Shown here: piece after piece, positions 56,329 through 64,000 of the stretch
Layout of the letters: the number at the start of each line of letters is the position of its first letter
Position numbering within the stretch: position 1 is the stretch's first letter
Assembly (NCBI GenBank): GCA_019510125.1
Contig: JAEKKX010000019.1
Span: forward strand, 1 to 64,000
DNA: 64,000 nucleotides
Direction of reading: 5' to 3'
Origin: Lysobacterales bacterium
Lineage (GTDB): Bacteria > Pseudomonadota > Gammaproteobacteria > Xanthomonadales > Xanthomonadaceae
Made by a program: the position numbers and the translations under genes
The notes under the pieces: generated by a model
Seen by the model: only the letters and a program-made list of their open reading frames with translations
Databases searched by the model: none
What the model was told of the DNA's origin: nothing

Positions 56329-56886
56329 TCATGCCGACGGATTCAGGTACTGGTCCTTCAGCCGCACGTAGTGCTGGGCGGAGTAGTACAGCGCCTCGAT
56401 CTCGGCGTCGCTGAGCTTGCGGGCGAACTTCGCCGGGCTGCCCAGCCACATTTCGCCCTCGCCGACGACCTTGCCCGGGGGCACCAGTGCGCCGGCGCCG
56501 ACGAAGGCGTGCTGCTTCACCACCGCGCCGTCGAGCACGATCGCGCCCATGCCGATCAGCACCGCGTCCTCGATGGTGCAGGCGTGGATGATCGCCTTGT
56601 GGCCGATGGTGACGTCGCTGCCGATGCGGGTGGCGAAGCCGCCGAGCTTGGCGTGCGGGCCGTCGTGGCTGACGTGGACGACGCTGCCGTCCTGGAGGTT
56701 GGTGCGGTCGCCGATGCGGATGAAGTTCACGTCGCCGCGGATCACCGTCATCGGCCACACCGAGACGTCGTCGCCCAGCACCGCGTCGCCGATGACGACG
56801 GCGGCGGGGTCGACGTAGGCGCGGGCGCCGAGGGTCGGGACGTGGTGGAGGTAGGGGCGGACGGCGGGCGTGTCGGAAGCGGTCAT
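56329..56886 (-). CDS. Gamma-carbonic-anhydrase-like hexapeptide protein (YrdA type)
   Basis: A 185-residue left-handed beta-helix protein. Zinc-ligand histidines are visible in VVHVSHDGP and TIGHKAIIHAC, and hexapeptide repeats run through the middle (VLIGMGAIVLDGAVV). The family covers gamma carbonic anhydrases and YrdA/PaaY proteins; carbonic anhydrase activity is not guaranteed. The start is the ATG at 56886. Confidence 0.88.
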   Translation of the reverse strand: MTASDTPAVRPYLHHVPTLGARAYVDPAAVVIGDAVLGDDVSVWPMTVIRGDVNFIRIGDRTNLQDGSVVHVSHDGPHAKLGGFATRIGSDVTIGHKAIIHACTIEDAVLIGMGAIVLDGAVVKQHAFVGAGALVPPGKVVGEGEMWLGSPAKFARKLSDAEIEALYYSAQHYVRLKDQYLNPSA

Positions 56887-57086
56887 GCCGGCATTGAACC
56901 ATGCGTCCGGCGGACGCGCACGCCGGGCGCGCGTCGCGCCCGTGCGGGGCAGGGACGTGGTGGGGACGTGGCGGGGATGGCGTCCGCGCGGCGGCATCGC
57001 GCGACCGCTGCCGCCGAATCGCCGCGCCGGGCGGCGCACGGTCGTGCCCGCCCGGCGGCGGGGCCGGTTTCCGCGCCGAAACCCAC

Positions 57087-57092
57087 TACACT
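57087..57092 (+). promoter_or_regulatory. -10 element (TACACT) placed for a leaderless transcript
   Basis: The hexamer lies 7 bases before the aldehyde dehydrogenase ATG, so transcription would begin at or within a base or two of the start codon. No ribosome site is present upstream of the ATG. The -35 region is poor. Confidence 0.45.
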
Positions 57093-57099
57093 CCGCCGT

Positions 57100-58518
57100 A
57101 TGGAAACCACCGCCGCCGACCTCGCCCCGACCCTCGATCGCCTCCGTGCCGCCTGGCGCGCACAGCGTCCCGACCGCGCGCAGCGGATGGCGGACCTCGA
57201 CCGGCTCAAGGCCGCGTTCAAGGCGCGGATGGGCGAGATGACCGCCGCGGTGCGCGCCGACTTCGGACATCGCTCGGAACACGAGACGCTGGTCGCCGAC
57301 GGCATGACCGTGCTCGCCGAGATCGACCACCTGCGCCGGCACCTGCGCGGCTGGATGCGGCCGCAGCGCGCGGCGGTCGGCTGGCGGCTGTGGCCCGCGC
57401 GCGCGCAGGTGCGGCGCGAGGCGGTCGGCGTGGTCGGGGTCATGTCGCCGTGGAACTATCCGGTGAACCTCGCGCTGGTGCCGCTGGCGACCGCGATCGC
57501 GGCCGGCAACCACGTGTTCCTGAAGCCGTCCGAGCACACGCCGCGCACCAGCGAATGGCTGCGCGCCCTGCTCGCCGACGTGTTCCCGGCCGATCGCGTC
57601 GCGGTCGCGCTCGGCGGGCCGGAGGTGGGCGCGGCGTTCTCCGGGCTGCCGTTCGACCACCTGGTGTTCACCGGCTCGACCGCGGTCGGGCGCAAGGTGA
57701 TGGCCGCGGCCGCGCCGCACCTCACCCCGCTGACGCTGGAACTCGGCGGCAAGTCGCCGGCGATCGTCGCCGCGGATTTTCCGATCGACCAGGCCGCCGC
57801 GCGGCTGGCGACCGGCAAGTGGTTCAACGGCGGCCAGACCTGCATCGCGCCGGACTACGTGCTGGTCGACGCCGCGCGCCGCGATGCGCTGGTCGAGGCG
57901 CTGCGCGCGCAGGTGCGCGAACGCTACGGCGCCGAGCTCGGCAACGCCGGCGATTACACCCGCGTGGTCAACGACGGCCAGTACCGCCGCCTGCGCGGCT
58001 ACCTCGACGACGCCCGCGCGCGCGGCCTGGACGTGATCGAACTGGCGGCCGTCGATGCGCAGCGCGCCGACGCCGAACGCCTGCTGCCGCCGACGCTGGT
58101 CCTCGAACCCGGCGACGACGCGACGGTGATGCAGGAGGAGATCTTCGGCCCGATCCTGCCGATCCGCGGCTACGCCTCGCTGGACGAGGCGATGGCCTAC
58201 GTCGAAGCGCACGACCGGCCGCTGGCGCTGTATCCCTTCAGCCGCGATCGCGGCACGGTCGAACGCATCCTCGGCCGGCTCGTCGCCGGCGGCGTCACCG
58301 TCAACGACACGCTGCTGCATTTCGCCGCCGCCGACCTGCCGTTCGGCGGCATCGGCCCCAGCGGCATGGGCCAGTACCACGGCCGCGCCGGCTTCGACGC
58401 CTTCACCAAACCGATGCCGGTGCTGTGGCAGGCGCGCTGGAACGCGACCGACCTGATCAAGCCGCCTTATCGCGGCAGGATCGACCGACTGGTGCGCTGG
58501 CTCGCGGGCGCGAAGTGA
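57100..58518 (+). CDS. Aldehyde dehydrogenase, coniferyl-aldehyde-dehydrogenase-like
   Basis: A 472-residue NAD(P)-dependent aldehyde dehydrogenase of the class 3/coniferyl type, shorter than class 1/2 enzymes. Motifs: MSPWNYPVNLALVP, cofactor loop FTGSTAVGRKVM, general base in TLELGGKSP, nucleophilic Cys in FNGGQTCIAPDYVLVD, and EEIFGPILP. Relatives oxidise coniferyl or medium-chain aldehydes. A -10 TACACT ends 7 bases before the ATG and no ribosome site is seen, suggesting a leaderless message. Confidence 0.9.
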   Translation: METTAADLAPTLDRLRAAWRAQRPDRAQRMADLDRLKAAFKARMGEMTAAVRADFGHRSEHETLVADGMTVLAEIDHLRRHLRGWMRPQRAAVGWRLWPARAQVRREAVGVVGVMSPWNYPVNLALVPLATAIAAGNHVFLKPSEHTPRTSEWLRALLADVFPADRVAVALGGPEVGAAFSGLPFDHLVFTGSTAVGRKVMAAAAPHLTPLTLELGGKSPAIVAADFPIDQAAARLATGKWFNGGQTCIAPDYVLVDAARRDALVEALRAQVRERYGAELGNAGDYTRVVNDGQYRRLRGYLDDARARGLDVIELAAVDAQRADAERLLPPTLVLEPGDDATVMQEEIFGPILPIRGYASLDEAMAYVEAHDRPLALYPFSRDRGTVERILGRLVAGGVTVNDTLLHFAAADLPFGGIGPSGMGQYHGRAGFDAFTKPMPVLWQARWNATDLIKPPYRGRIDRLVRWLAGAK

Positions 58519-58581
58519 CGACGGCGTGACCGGCCTGCGCGCGGCGCGCCGGGCTTCGCCATGTCCGTCGCCCACGACAGC

Positions 58582-58611
58582 GCTGCGAACGTGATAGCTG
58601 CGAACGTGATA
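58582..58611. repeat. Two perfect 15-bp direct repeats, candidate operator
   Basis: GCTGCGAACGTGATA occurs at 58582-58596 and again immediately at 58597-58611, followed by TAAGTCGCAG. It lies in the 288-bp gap between the aldehyde dehydrogenase and the four-gene operon, about 196 bp before that operon's first start. The rest of the gap shows only a T-run after a short GC palindrome near 58650, possibly a weak terminator. Confidence 0.7.
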
Positions 58612-58806
58612 TAAGTCGCAGCGCCGGGGGACGCGGATCGCGTTTTTTCTCGCGCCCGCGGATGCGGGCCGGGCCGGCCCGTCGATGGCTGCGGCTCAGG
58701 GGCGAACGCAGGCGACGGCAGCGAGGGAATGCGGGAGGGTTCCCGAGCGTCGAGCAACGCGCCGGCCGCGTTTCCGCTCGCCCCGTGGACAAGGAGTCCG
58801 TGGCCC

Positions 58807-59622
58807 ATGAGCGCACTTCACGACATCATCCTGCCGGTGCTGGAAAGCATGCCGGCATCGCATCTGCGACAGGAACTGATCCGCGGCTTCCGCGGACAGT
58901 CGCAACGCTTCGCGACGATCGAGGGCGCGTTCGTGCGCCTGACCGCGGGCCGTCACGATCCCGAGGTCCTCCGCGACTTCTTCCATAGCTGGAGCCAGAC
59001 CAACAACAGCGCGATGACCGTGGCCGGCATCGGCAACCGGCTGTCGCTGCTGGCGCGCGAGGGCCGCGACAACGTCGACGACGATGCGCTGCTGCGGGTG
59101 ATCGTCAGTCTCGACCGGATCGTCGACGAGGACCTGGCGGTCACCCACCGCATCCTGCATTCGCAGTTGTTCTACGAGATGGCGACCGGCATCGTCGGCG
59201 ACGACCTGTGGCTGTCGCACCGGCACAACCGGCCCGAGGCCAAAGCGTTCAAGGCCTGGAAGGACGCCAATTCGCTGCGCGAGGACGATCTGTTCACGGC
59301 GCTGCTGACCACCCTGGTGCACGAGATCTACACCCACGGCGAGGTCGAGTTCATCCTGCCGCTGTTCCGGCGCTGGCTGTGCGAGGACCTCGGCTTCGGC
59401 GAGCGCGACTGCACCCGCACGCTGGCCTGGATCAGCGTCCACTGCGGGCCGACCGAGAAGAACCATTTCTTCCACGCCCGCGACGCCATCGGCCACTACG
59501 TCGCCGCGACCGGCGTGCGCGTCGAGGACTATCCGCTGGCGGAGATCGTCGCCGCCTACCTGCAGCGCAAGGCCGCGGTGATGGCCGCGCTGTTCCCGGC
59601 GCCGCTGGAAAGCGCGGCCTGA
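58807..59622 (+). CDS. Helical protein, possible haem-oxygenase-like (HDO) metal oxidase; first gene of a four-gene cassette
   Basis: A 271-residue all-helical soluble protein. Acidic and His residues recur at helical spacing, notably VHEIYTHGEVEFILP and CGPTEKNHFFHARDAIGHYV, a pattern like the E/H metal ligands of haem-oxygenase-like diiron or mononuclear oxidases such as those in natural-product pathways. Further His/Glu residues lie in HRILHSQLFYEMATG. The assignment is tentative because I cannot align it. AAGGAG lies 11 bases before the ATG. It is followed by three genes in a tight operon (ATP-grasp, glycosyltransferase, adenylating enzyme), so it may install an oxidation in a small molecule. 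Confidence 0.5.
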   Translation: MSALHDIILPVLESMPASHLRQELIRGFRGQSQRFATIEGAFVRLTAGRHDPEVLRDFFHSWSQTNNSAMTVAGIGNRLSLLAREGRDNVDDDALLRVIVSLDRIVDEDLAVTHRILHSQLFYEMATGIVGDDLWLSHRHNRPEAKAFKAWKDANSLREDDLFTALLTTLVHEIYTHGEVEFILPLFRRWLCEDLGFGERDCTRTLAWISVHCGPTEKNHFFHARDAIGHYVAATGVRVEDYPLAEIVAAYLQRKAAVMAALFPAPLESAA

Positions 59623-59644
59623 GGCCGCGGCACGGGTCCGGGCA

Positions 59645-60850
59645 ATGAGCGCATCGCTCGCGTTCGGCACCATCGCGCTGGCCTGTGCGGACGACGCGCA
59701 GGCCGAGGCGCCCCTCCCGCTGTCGCGCTTCTCGCGGCTGCCGGTGACGGTTGCGGCGTCGTATCCGGCGGAACTGCGCCGCCTCGCGCGGCTGCTGGAC
59801 GCCGCGTTCCGCGCGATCGTCGCCCGCTATTTCGACGATCCGCGGATCCGCGCGCTCTACCGGTTGCCCGCGGCGCTGGAGCGCGTCCTGTCGCTGGCGC
59901 GCGCGGCGCCCTACCGCGTCGGCTGCACCCGGCCGGATTTCGTCTACGACCGCGACGGCCATCCGCGAATCTGCGAGGTCGGCGCGCGCTATCCGCTCAA
60001 CGGTTGGATGGTCAGCGCGTTCGCGGCGCGCGCGTTCGCCGCCGACGGCGCGCGCCACGGGCTGCATCCGCCGCCGGAAACGACCGACTTCCTGCCCGCG
60101 CTGCTGCACGGGCTCGCGCCCGGCGACACCGTGGCCGTGATCCACGACCGCGAGCCGGGCACCGAGATCTTCGGCCTGCGCGCGCCGCTGGCGGCCCGCG
60201 GCGTCGATTTCGTCGATGCGCCGCCGTTGCGGCTGGGCGTGGTCGCGGGCCGGCCGGCGATCGACGGCGTCCCGCTGCGGCGGGTCTTCCTCGAACTCGA
60301 TCGCAGCGAACTGCCCGGCATCCGGGAGGACGCGCTCGCCGCGCTGATCGCCGCCGGCGGCTGCGTCAACGACGTGCGCACGGTCGTGCTGGTCCACGAC
60401 AAGCGCGTGCTCGCGGTGCTGCACGACCCGGCGATCATGCGCGACTGCCTGCCCGCGGACGACTACGCCGCGCTGCGGCCGTACCTGATCCCGACCTGGG
60501 CGCCGACCTGCGAGGCCGACGCCGAGGCGCTGCTGGCGCGGCCGGAGAACCTCATCGCCAAGCGCAACAGCGGCGGCCGCGGCGTCGACGCCTGCGTGCG
60601 CGAGGCCTGCGACGAGGCGACCTGGCGCGACTTCGTGCGGTCGCAGTGGCCGGACTACGTGTTCCAGCCCTATCTGGAGCAGCGTGCGTTCACCGCGCCG
60701 GACACCGGCGAGGCCGTGCACCTGGTCGGCATGCAGCTCTGCCGCGACGGCGAAAGCCACGGTCCCGGCGTGTTCCGCAGCTCGACCGAGCACGTGATCA
60801 ATCTCCACCAGCAGCGCGGCCGGCTGCATCCGGCGCTGGTGCGGGCATGA
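59645..60850 (+). CDS. ATP-grasp-like ligase of an unknown pathway
   Basis: The 401-residue protein looks like a circularly arranged ATP-grasp enzyme of the glutathionylspermidine-synthase-like group: RPDFVYDRDGHPRICEVGARY near residue 100, a nucleotide-binding segment ENLIAKRNSGGRGVDACV, and QPYLEQRAF. ATP-grasp enzymes activate a carboxylate as acyl phosphate and join it to an amine or other nucleophile. It begins 22 bp after the oxidase-like gene, and its stop overlaps the next start (ATGA). The substrate is unknown. Confidence 0.7.
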   Translation: MSASLAFGTIALACADDAQAEAPLPLSRFSRLPVTVAASYPAELRRLARLLDAAFRAIVARYFDDPRIRALYRLPAALERVLSLARAAPYRVGCTRPDFVYDRDGHPRICEVGARYPLNGWMVSAFAARAFAADGARHGLHPPPETTDFLPALLHGLAPGDTVAVIHDREPGTEIFGLRAPLAARGVDFVDAPPLRLGVVAGRPAIDGVPLRRVFLELDRSELPGIREDALAALIAAGGCVNDVRTVVLVHDKRVLAVLHDPAIMRDCLPADDYAALRPYLIPTWAPTCEADAEALLARPENLIAKRNSGGRGVDACVREACDEATWRDFVRSQWPDYVFQPYLEQRAFTAPDTGEAVHLVGMQLCRDGESHGPGVFRSSTEHVINLHQQRGRLHPALVRA

Positions 60851-61767
60851 GCGCACCGGCGCCGCTGCGGCACACCGTGGTCATCCCGCTGCACGACAAG
60901 CGCGAGTACATCGCCGACACGCTGGCGTCGCTGGCCGCGCAGGAGCGGCCGCCGGACCAGTTGATCGTGGTCGACGACGCCAGCACCGACGACAGCCTCG
61001 CGGTCGCGCGCGCCGCGCTCGCGGCCCATGCGCACGCGCTGCGCGGCTGCGCGACCGAGGTGCTGGCGCTGCCGCGCAACGTCGGCCCCGGCGGCGCGCG
61101 CAACGCCGGGCTGGCGCGCGCGCGCGGCGAGATCGTCAGCTTCCTCGACGCCGACGACCGCTACCGGCCGGACGCGCTGCGCACGATCGGCGAGCGGATG
61201 CGCAGCCACGCGCTGGAACTCGCGGTGCTCGGCTTCGACAGCGATCCGGCGGGCGAGCGCTTCCCGGAACCGGGCACGCTCGACGCGGAGCTGCGCGCGC
61301 TGGCCGACGACACCCACCTGCTGCCCGCGCCGCTGCGCGCCGCCGGCCATCCCGCGTTCCTGATGGGCCGCGCCAGCAATGTCGCGGTGCGCCGCCGCTG
61401 GCTCGACGGCCTGCGCTACCACACCGGGGCGCGGCTCAACGAGGGCATCGACTTCTGGTACCGGGCGCTGCGCGCGATCGTGGCGCAGGGCGGGCGGGTC
61501 GGCCTGATCGAAGCGCCGCTGATCCGCTTCCGGATCGTCGCCGACAGCCTGTCGCATCGTCCGCCGGCGGACTGGCGCGCGTTGCCGCCGCCGCCGAGCG
61601 TGCTGCGCTACCTCGACAGCGACGACGTCGACGACCGCCGGCTGGCGACGATGCTGGCCGCGCGCTGGCGCGAGCACGCCATGGCGGCGCTGGCCGACGA
61701 CGCGCAGCGGCACGCGTTCCTCGCCCACCACGCGACGCTGTTCGCCCGCGTCGGCGTGCCCGCATGA
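60847..61767 (+). CDS. Family 2 glycosyltransferase
   Basis: A 306-residue GT-A-fold glycosyltransferase. The nucleotide-sugar-binding region HTVVIPLHDKREYIADTLAS, VVDDASTDDS, and the metal-binding DxD in SFLDADDRYRPDAL mark GT2. No membrane helix is visible, so it probably acts in the cytoplasm on a soluble or activated acceptor. It overlaps both neighbours by four bases (ATGA at each end), which ties it to the ATP-grasp and adenylating genes. Confidence 0.88.
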   Translation: MSAPAPLRHTVVIPLHDKREYIADTLASLAAQERPPDQLIVVDDASTDDSLAVARAALAAHAHALRGCATEVLALPRNVGPGGARNAGLARARGEIVSFLDADDRYRPDALRTIGERMRSHALELAVLGFDSDPAGERFPEPGTLDAELRALADDTHLLPAPLRAAGHPAFLMGRASNVAVRRRWLDGLRYHTGARLNEGIDFWYRALRAIVAQGGRVGLIEAPLIRFRIVADSLSHRPPADWRALPPPPSVLRYLDSDDVDDRRLATMLAARWREHAMAALADDAQRHAFLAHHATLFARVGVPA

Positions 61768-62945
61768 CCGTCGACGCCACCGCGCCCGCCGCCGAGCGAG
61801 AGCTGCTGCAAGCCTGCTTCGAGGCCGCGCGCGCGCATCCGTTCTATCGCGCGCGCTACCGCGACTGCCGCGGCATCGACGACGCCCCCGCGATCGACAA
61901 GCGCGACCTGCTGCCGGCGCTGCAGGCGTTCTCGCTGCGCGACGAACCGCGCGGCGTCTACCTGGTGCGTTCCGGCGGCAGCACCCAGGCGCCGCTGATC
62001 TTCCCGGTCGACATCGCCGAGAACCACGCCCAGCGCGCGGCGCTCGCCGAACGGCTGCGCGCGGCCGGCGTGTTCGGCCCGGGCACGATCGCGCTCAACG
62101 TGTTCGGCTATTCGGACCTGTACCGCACCGCGGCCATCCTCGACGACCTGCTCGAACGCTGCGACGCCACCTCGCTGCCGCTCAGCGCGCATGCGCCGTA
62201 CGCCGACATGCATGCCGCCGCGCAGCGCTTCGCCCCCACCCACGTGCTGGGCACGCCGTCGAAGCTGGCGCTGCTGGCGCACCACCTCGCCGAGCGCGAC
62301 GCGACGCTGGACATCCCGCAGCTCGTGTACGGCGGCGAGGTCCTGCGCGCGGGCACGCTGGCGCTGCTGCGCGACGTGCTCGGCACGCGCCAGGTGTGGT
62401 CGCTGTACGGCGGCGCCGAGAGCGGCATCTGGGCCTGGTCCGATGCGACCCGGCGGCCGGGGCTGTTCGAGGCGCTGCCGGGCATCGTCGTCGAAGTGCT
62501 CGACGCCGACGCCGACGGCTACGGCGCGCTGGCGATCAGCAACGGCTACCGCCGGCGCTTCCCGCTGTTCCGCTACCGTCCGGGCGACGTCGGCCGGCGG
62601 GTCGAGATCGACGGCGTGCGCTACCTGGAATTGCGCGGACGCGACGGCCGCTCGTTCCACTTCGACGAACTGGCCTACGACCTCGACACCGTCGCCGCGT
62701 TGCTGGAGGGCGCGGACGACTGGCAGCTCGAACTGCGCACCGACGGCGGCGGCCGCGACTGCGCGACGGTGCTGCTGACCCATGGCGACGACGCCCTGCG
62801 CGCCCGCATCGCCGCGCGGCTGGAGCGCCTGTTCCGGCGCAGCGCCGACGCCGGCGCGATCGCGGTCCGCATCGTCGCGCCGGACGCGCTGCACCTCGAT
62901 CCGGCGACCGCCAAGACCCCGGCGATCGTCGACCTGCGGCGCTGA
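61764..62945 (+). CDS. PaaK-like acyl-adenylating enzyme (ANL superfamily)
   Basis: The 393-residue protein is shorter than typical acyl-CoA ligases and resembles phenylacetate-CoA-ligase-like and CapK-type enzymes: phosphate loop in RSGGSTQAPLIFPVD, SLYGGAESGIWAW as the aromatic-acid-binding motif, and FRYRPGDVGRRV as the hinge motif. It would activate a carboxylic acid as an adenylate and perhaps transfer it to CoA or an amine. As last gene of the cassette it supplies or captures an acyl group. No carrier protein or thioesterase gene is adjacent. Confidence 0.72.
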   Translation: MTVDATAPAAERELLQACFEAARAHPFYRARYRDCRGIDDAPAIDKRDLLPALQAFSLRDEPRGVYLVRSGGSTQAPLIFPVDIAENHAQRAALAERLRAAGVFGPGTIALNVFGYSDLYRTAAILDDLLERCDATSLPLSAHAPYADMHAAAQRFAPTHVLGTPSKLALLAHHLAERDATLDIPQLVYGGEVLRAGTLALLRDVLGTRQVWSLYGGAESGIWAWSDATRRPGLFEALPGIVVEVLDADADGYGALAISNGYRRRFPLFRYRPGDVGRRVEIDGVRYLELRGRDGRSFHFDELAYDLDTVAALLEGADDWQLELRTDGGGRDCATVLLTHGDDALRARIAARLERLFRRSADAGAIAVRIVAPDALHLDPATAKTPAIVDLRR

Positions 62946-63026
62946 GCGGCGGCGTTGAACGGCGAGCAGTCGCGCGCGCCGGCCGACCTTGCCCGGGCGC
63001 CGGACGATCCGGCTACACTGCCGCGC

Positions 63027-63800
63027 ATGAAGATCGCCAGTTGGAACGTCAATTCGCTCAACGTGCGCCTGCCGCACCTGGAACAGTGGCTGGCGGAGGC
63101 GCGGCCGGACGTGGTCGGGCTGCAGGAAACCAAGCTCGAGGACCACAAGTTCCCCGACGCGGTGCTCGCCGGACTCGGCTATCGCAGCGTGTTCGCCGGG
63201 CAGAAGACCTACAACGGCGTCGCGCTGCTGGCGCGCGACCGCGCGCTGGAGGACGTGGCCATCGGCATCCCAGGCTTCGACGACGCGCAGCGGCGCGCGA
63301 TCGCCGCGACCGTCGACGGCGTGCGCATCGTCAATCTGTACGTGGTCAACGGCCAGGACGTGGGCACCGAGAAGTACGACTACAAGCTGCGCTGGCTCGA
63401 CGCCGTCCACGGCTGGCTGGCGGACGAACTGAAGGCGCATCCGAAGCTGGTGGTGCTGGGCGACTTCAACATCGCGCCCGACGATCGCGACGTCCACGAT
63501 CCGGCGATCTGGAACGACGCCAGCATCCTGACCTCCACCGCCGAGCGCGCCGCGCTCGGGCGCCTGCTCGACCTCGGCCTGCACGACGCCTACCGGCTGC
63601 ACCACGCCGAGGGCGGCTTCTTCAGTTGGTGGGACTACCGCCAGGCCGGCTTCCGCCGCAACCTCGGCCTGCGCATCGACCTCGCGCTGGTCTCCGACGC
63701 GCTGCGCGTGCAGGCCGTCGCCGCCGACATCGATCGCACCCCGCGCACCTGGGACCGGCCCAGCGACCATGCGCCGGTGTGGGTGGAACTGGCGGACTGA
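63027..63800 (+). CDS. xth: Exodeoxyribonuclease III
   Basis: A 257-residue AP endonuclease/3'-exonuclease of base-excision repair. Motifs: WNVNSLNVRLPHL, LQETKLEDHKFP, GDFNIAPDDRDV, and the catalytic SDHAPV. A -10-like TACACT (63014-63019) lies 7 bases before the ATG, with a possible TTGCCC -35 nineteen bases further up and no ribosome site, consistent with a leaderless transcript. An intrinsic terminator follows at 63821. Confidence 0.93.
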   Translation: MKIASWNVNSLNVRLPHLEQWLAEARPDVVGLQETKLEDHKFPDAVLAGLGYRSVFAGQKTYNGVALLARDRALEDVAIGIPGFDDAQRRAIAATVDGVRIVNLYVVNGQDVGTEKYDYKLRWLDAVHGWLADELKAHPKLVVLGDFNIAPDDRDVHDPAIWNDASILTSTAERAALGRLLDLGLHDAYRLHHAEGGFFSWWDYRQAGFRRNLGLRIDLALVSDALRVQAVAADIDRTPRTWDRPSDHAPVWVELAD

Positions 63801-63820
63801 CGGCGCCGGAGCGGCGCATG

Positions 63821-63848
63821 AAAAAGCCCGGCCTGCGCCGGGCTTTTT
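63821..63848. terminator. Bidirectional intrinsic terminator after xth
   Basis: A 12-bp stem (63821-63832 with 63837-63848) whose outer part is A-run/T-run, so it can terminate in both directions. It separates xth from the convergent GlsB-like gene. Confidence 0.9.
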
Positions 63849-63869
63849 CGTTCGCGTCCGAAAGTGCGC

Positions 63870-64000
63870 TCAGCGCGCGCGGCCGCGGGTGATCAGGTTG
63901 ACGATCAGCAGCAGGACGACCGCGCCGCCGAGCGAAGCGAGCAGGCCCGGGATCGAGAAGTCGCCGGTGTTGGCGGTGCCCGAGCCGAGCATCGGCGCGA
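63870..64000 (-). CDS. GlsB/YeaQ/YmgE-type membrane protein, C-terminus (partial)
   Basis: The minus-strand frame ending at 63870 reads a Gly/Thr-rich loop GSGTANTGDFSIPG followed by a hydrophobic helix LASLGGAVVLLLIVNLITRG. This is the end of small stress-response membrane proteins of the GlsB/YeaQ/YmgE family, which have three helices. The N-terminal two-thirds lie beyond the window. Its own terminator is the shared hairpin at 63821-63848. Confidence 0.7.
   Translation of the reverse strand, partial: APMLGSGTANTGDFSIPGLLASLGGAVVLLLIVNLITRGRAR

Overview
The window is high-GC DNA (about 70% G+C in most genes) from a gammaproteobacterium of the order Lysobacterales (Xanthomonadales). A Lysobacter or Luteimonas-like member of the Xanthomonadaceae fits best. 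The reasons are the codon use, the RDD-SpoIIM-DUF4129-DUF4350-MoxR-DUF58 operon, an FNR/Anr-type regulator, many GTG starts and ATGA/GTGA gene overlaps, and an effector carrying the C-terminal domain typical of the Xanthomonadales bacteria-killing type IV secretion system (T4SS). All calls are from reading the sequence; no database search was run.

Layout. 1-271: the left end of an IS3-family element inserted in a DUF4199 membrane-protein gene. 281-9617: mostly housekeeping or unknown genes (DUF389 membrane protein, flavodiiron-like metallo-hydrolase, PKD-domain secreted protein, DUF2314 protein, Ycf46-like AAA ATPase, ParA-like ATPase, class D beta-lactamase), with two families of palindromic intergenic repeats. 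9751-16829: a large unknown protein, then sixA-yceI-phospholipase D lipoprotein, and an oppositely oriented, translationally coupled set of three genes (PLP enzyme, YdcF-like, NTF2-like). 16951-22042: a Gly/Tyr/Pro-rich lipoprotein, a candidate sigma-54-driven small RNA, mnmG and small genes. 22082-25637: a beta-propeller-like lipoprotein, then a putative T4SS effector with its lipoprotein immunity partner. 25644-30753: zapE, a hydrolase, an ExeM/NucH nuclease, a cytochrome c and fnr. 30797-35781: the RNA-repair genes rtcR and rtcB-x-rtcA with a clear sigma-54 promoter. 35893-40520: the deoxynucleoside operon deoC-deoB-deoD ending in a tyrosine-decarboxylase-like gene.

41891-48408 is an accessory island of toxin-related genes. 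It holds a lipoprotein that looks like an orphan immunity protein, the 5' remnant of an effector gene with a nonsense codon, an unusual tandem CsrA-like protein fused in frame to that remnant, and a 1605-residue RHS protein with a low-GC C-terminal module and an overlapping lipoprotein immunity candidate. 48840-55810 is the MoxR/DUF58 operon. 56002-58518 holds small metabolic genes and an aldehyde dehydrogenase. 58807-62945 is a compact four-gene operon (helical oxidase-like protein, ATP-grasp, family 2 glycosyltransferase, PaaK-like adenylating enzyme) that looks like an uncharacterised biosynthetic pathway. The window ends with xth and a partial GlsB/YeaQ-type membrane protein.

The most notable items are the four-gene biosynthetic cassette, the effector/immunity pair, the tandem CsrA-like protein fused to a broken effector gene, and the candidate sigma-54-dependent small RNA upstream of mnmG.
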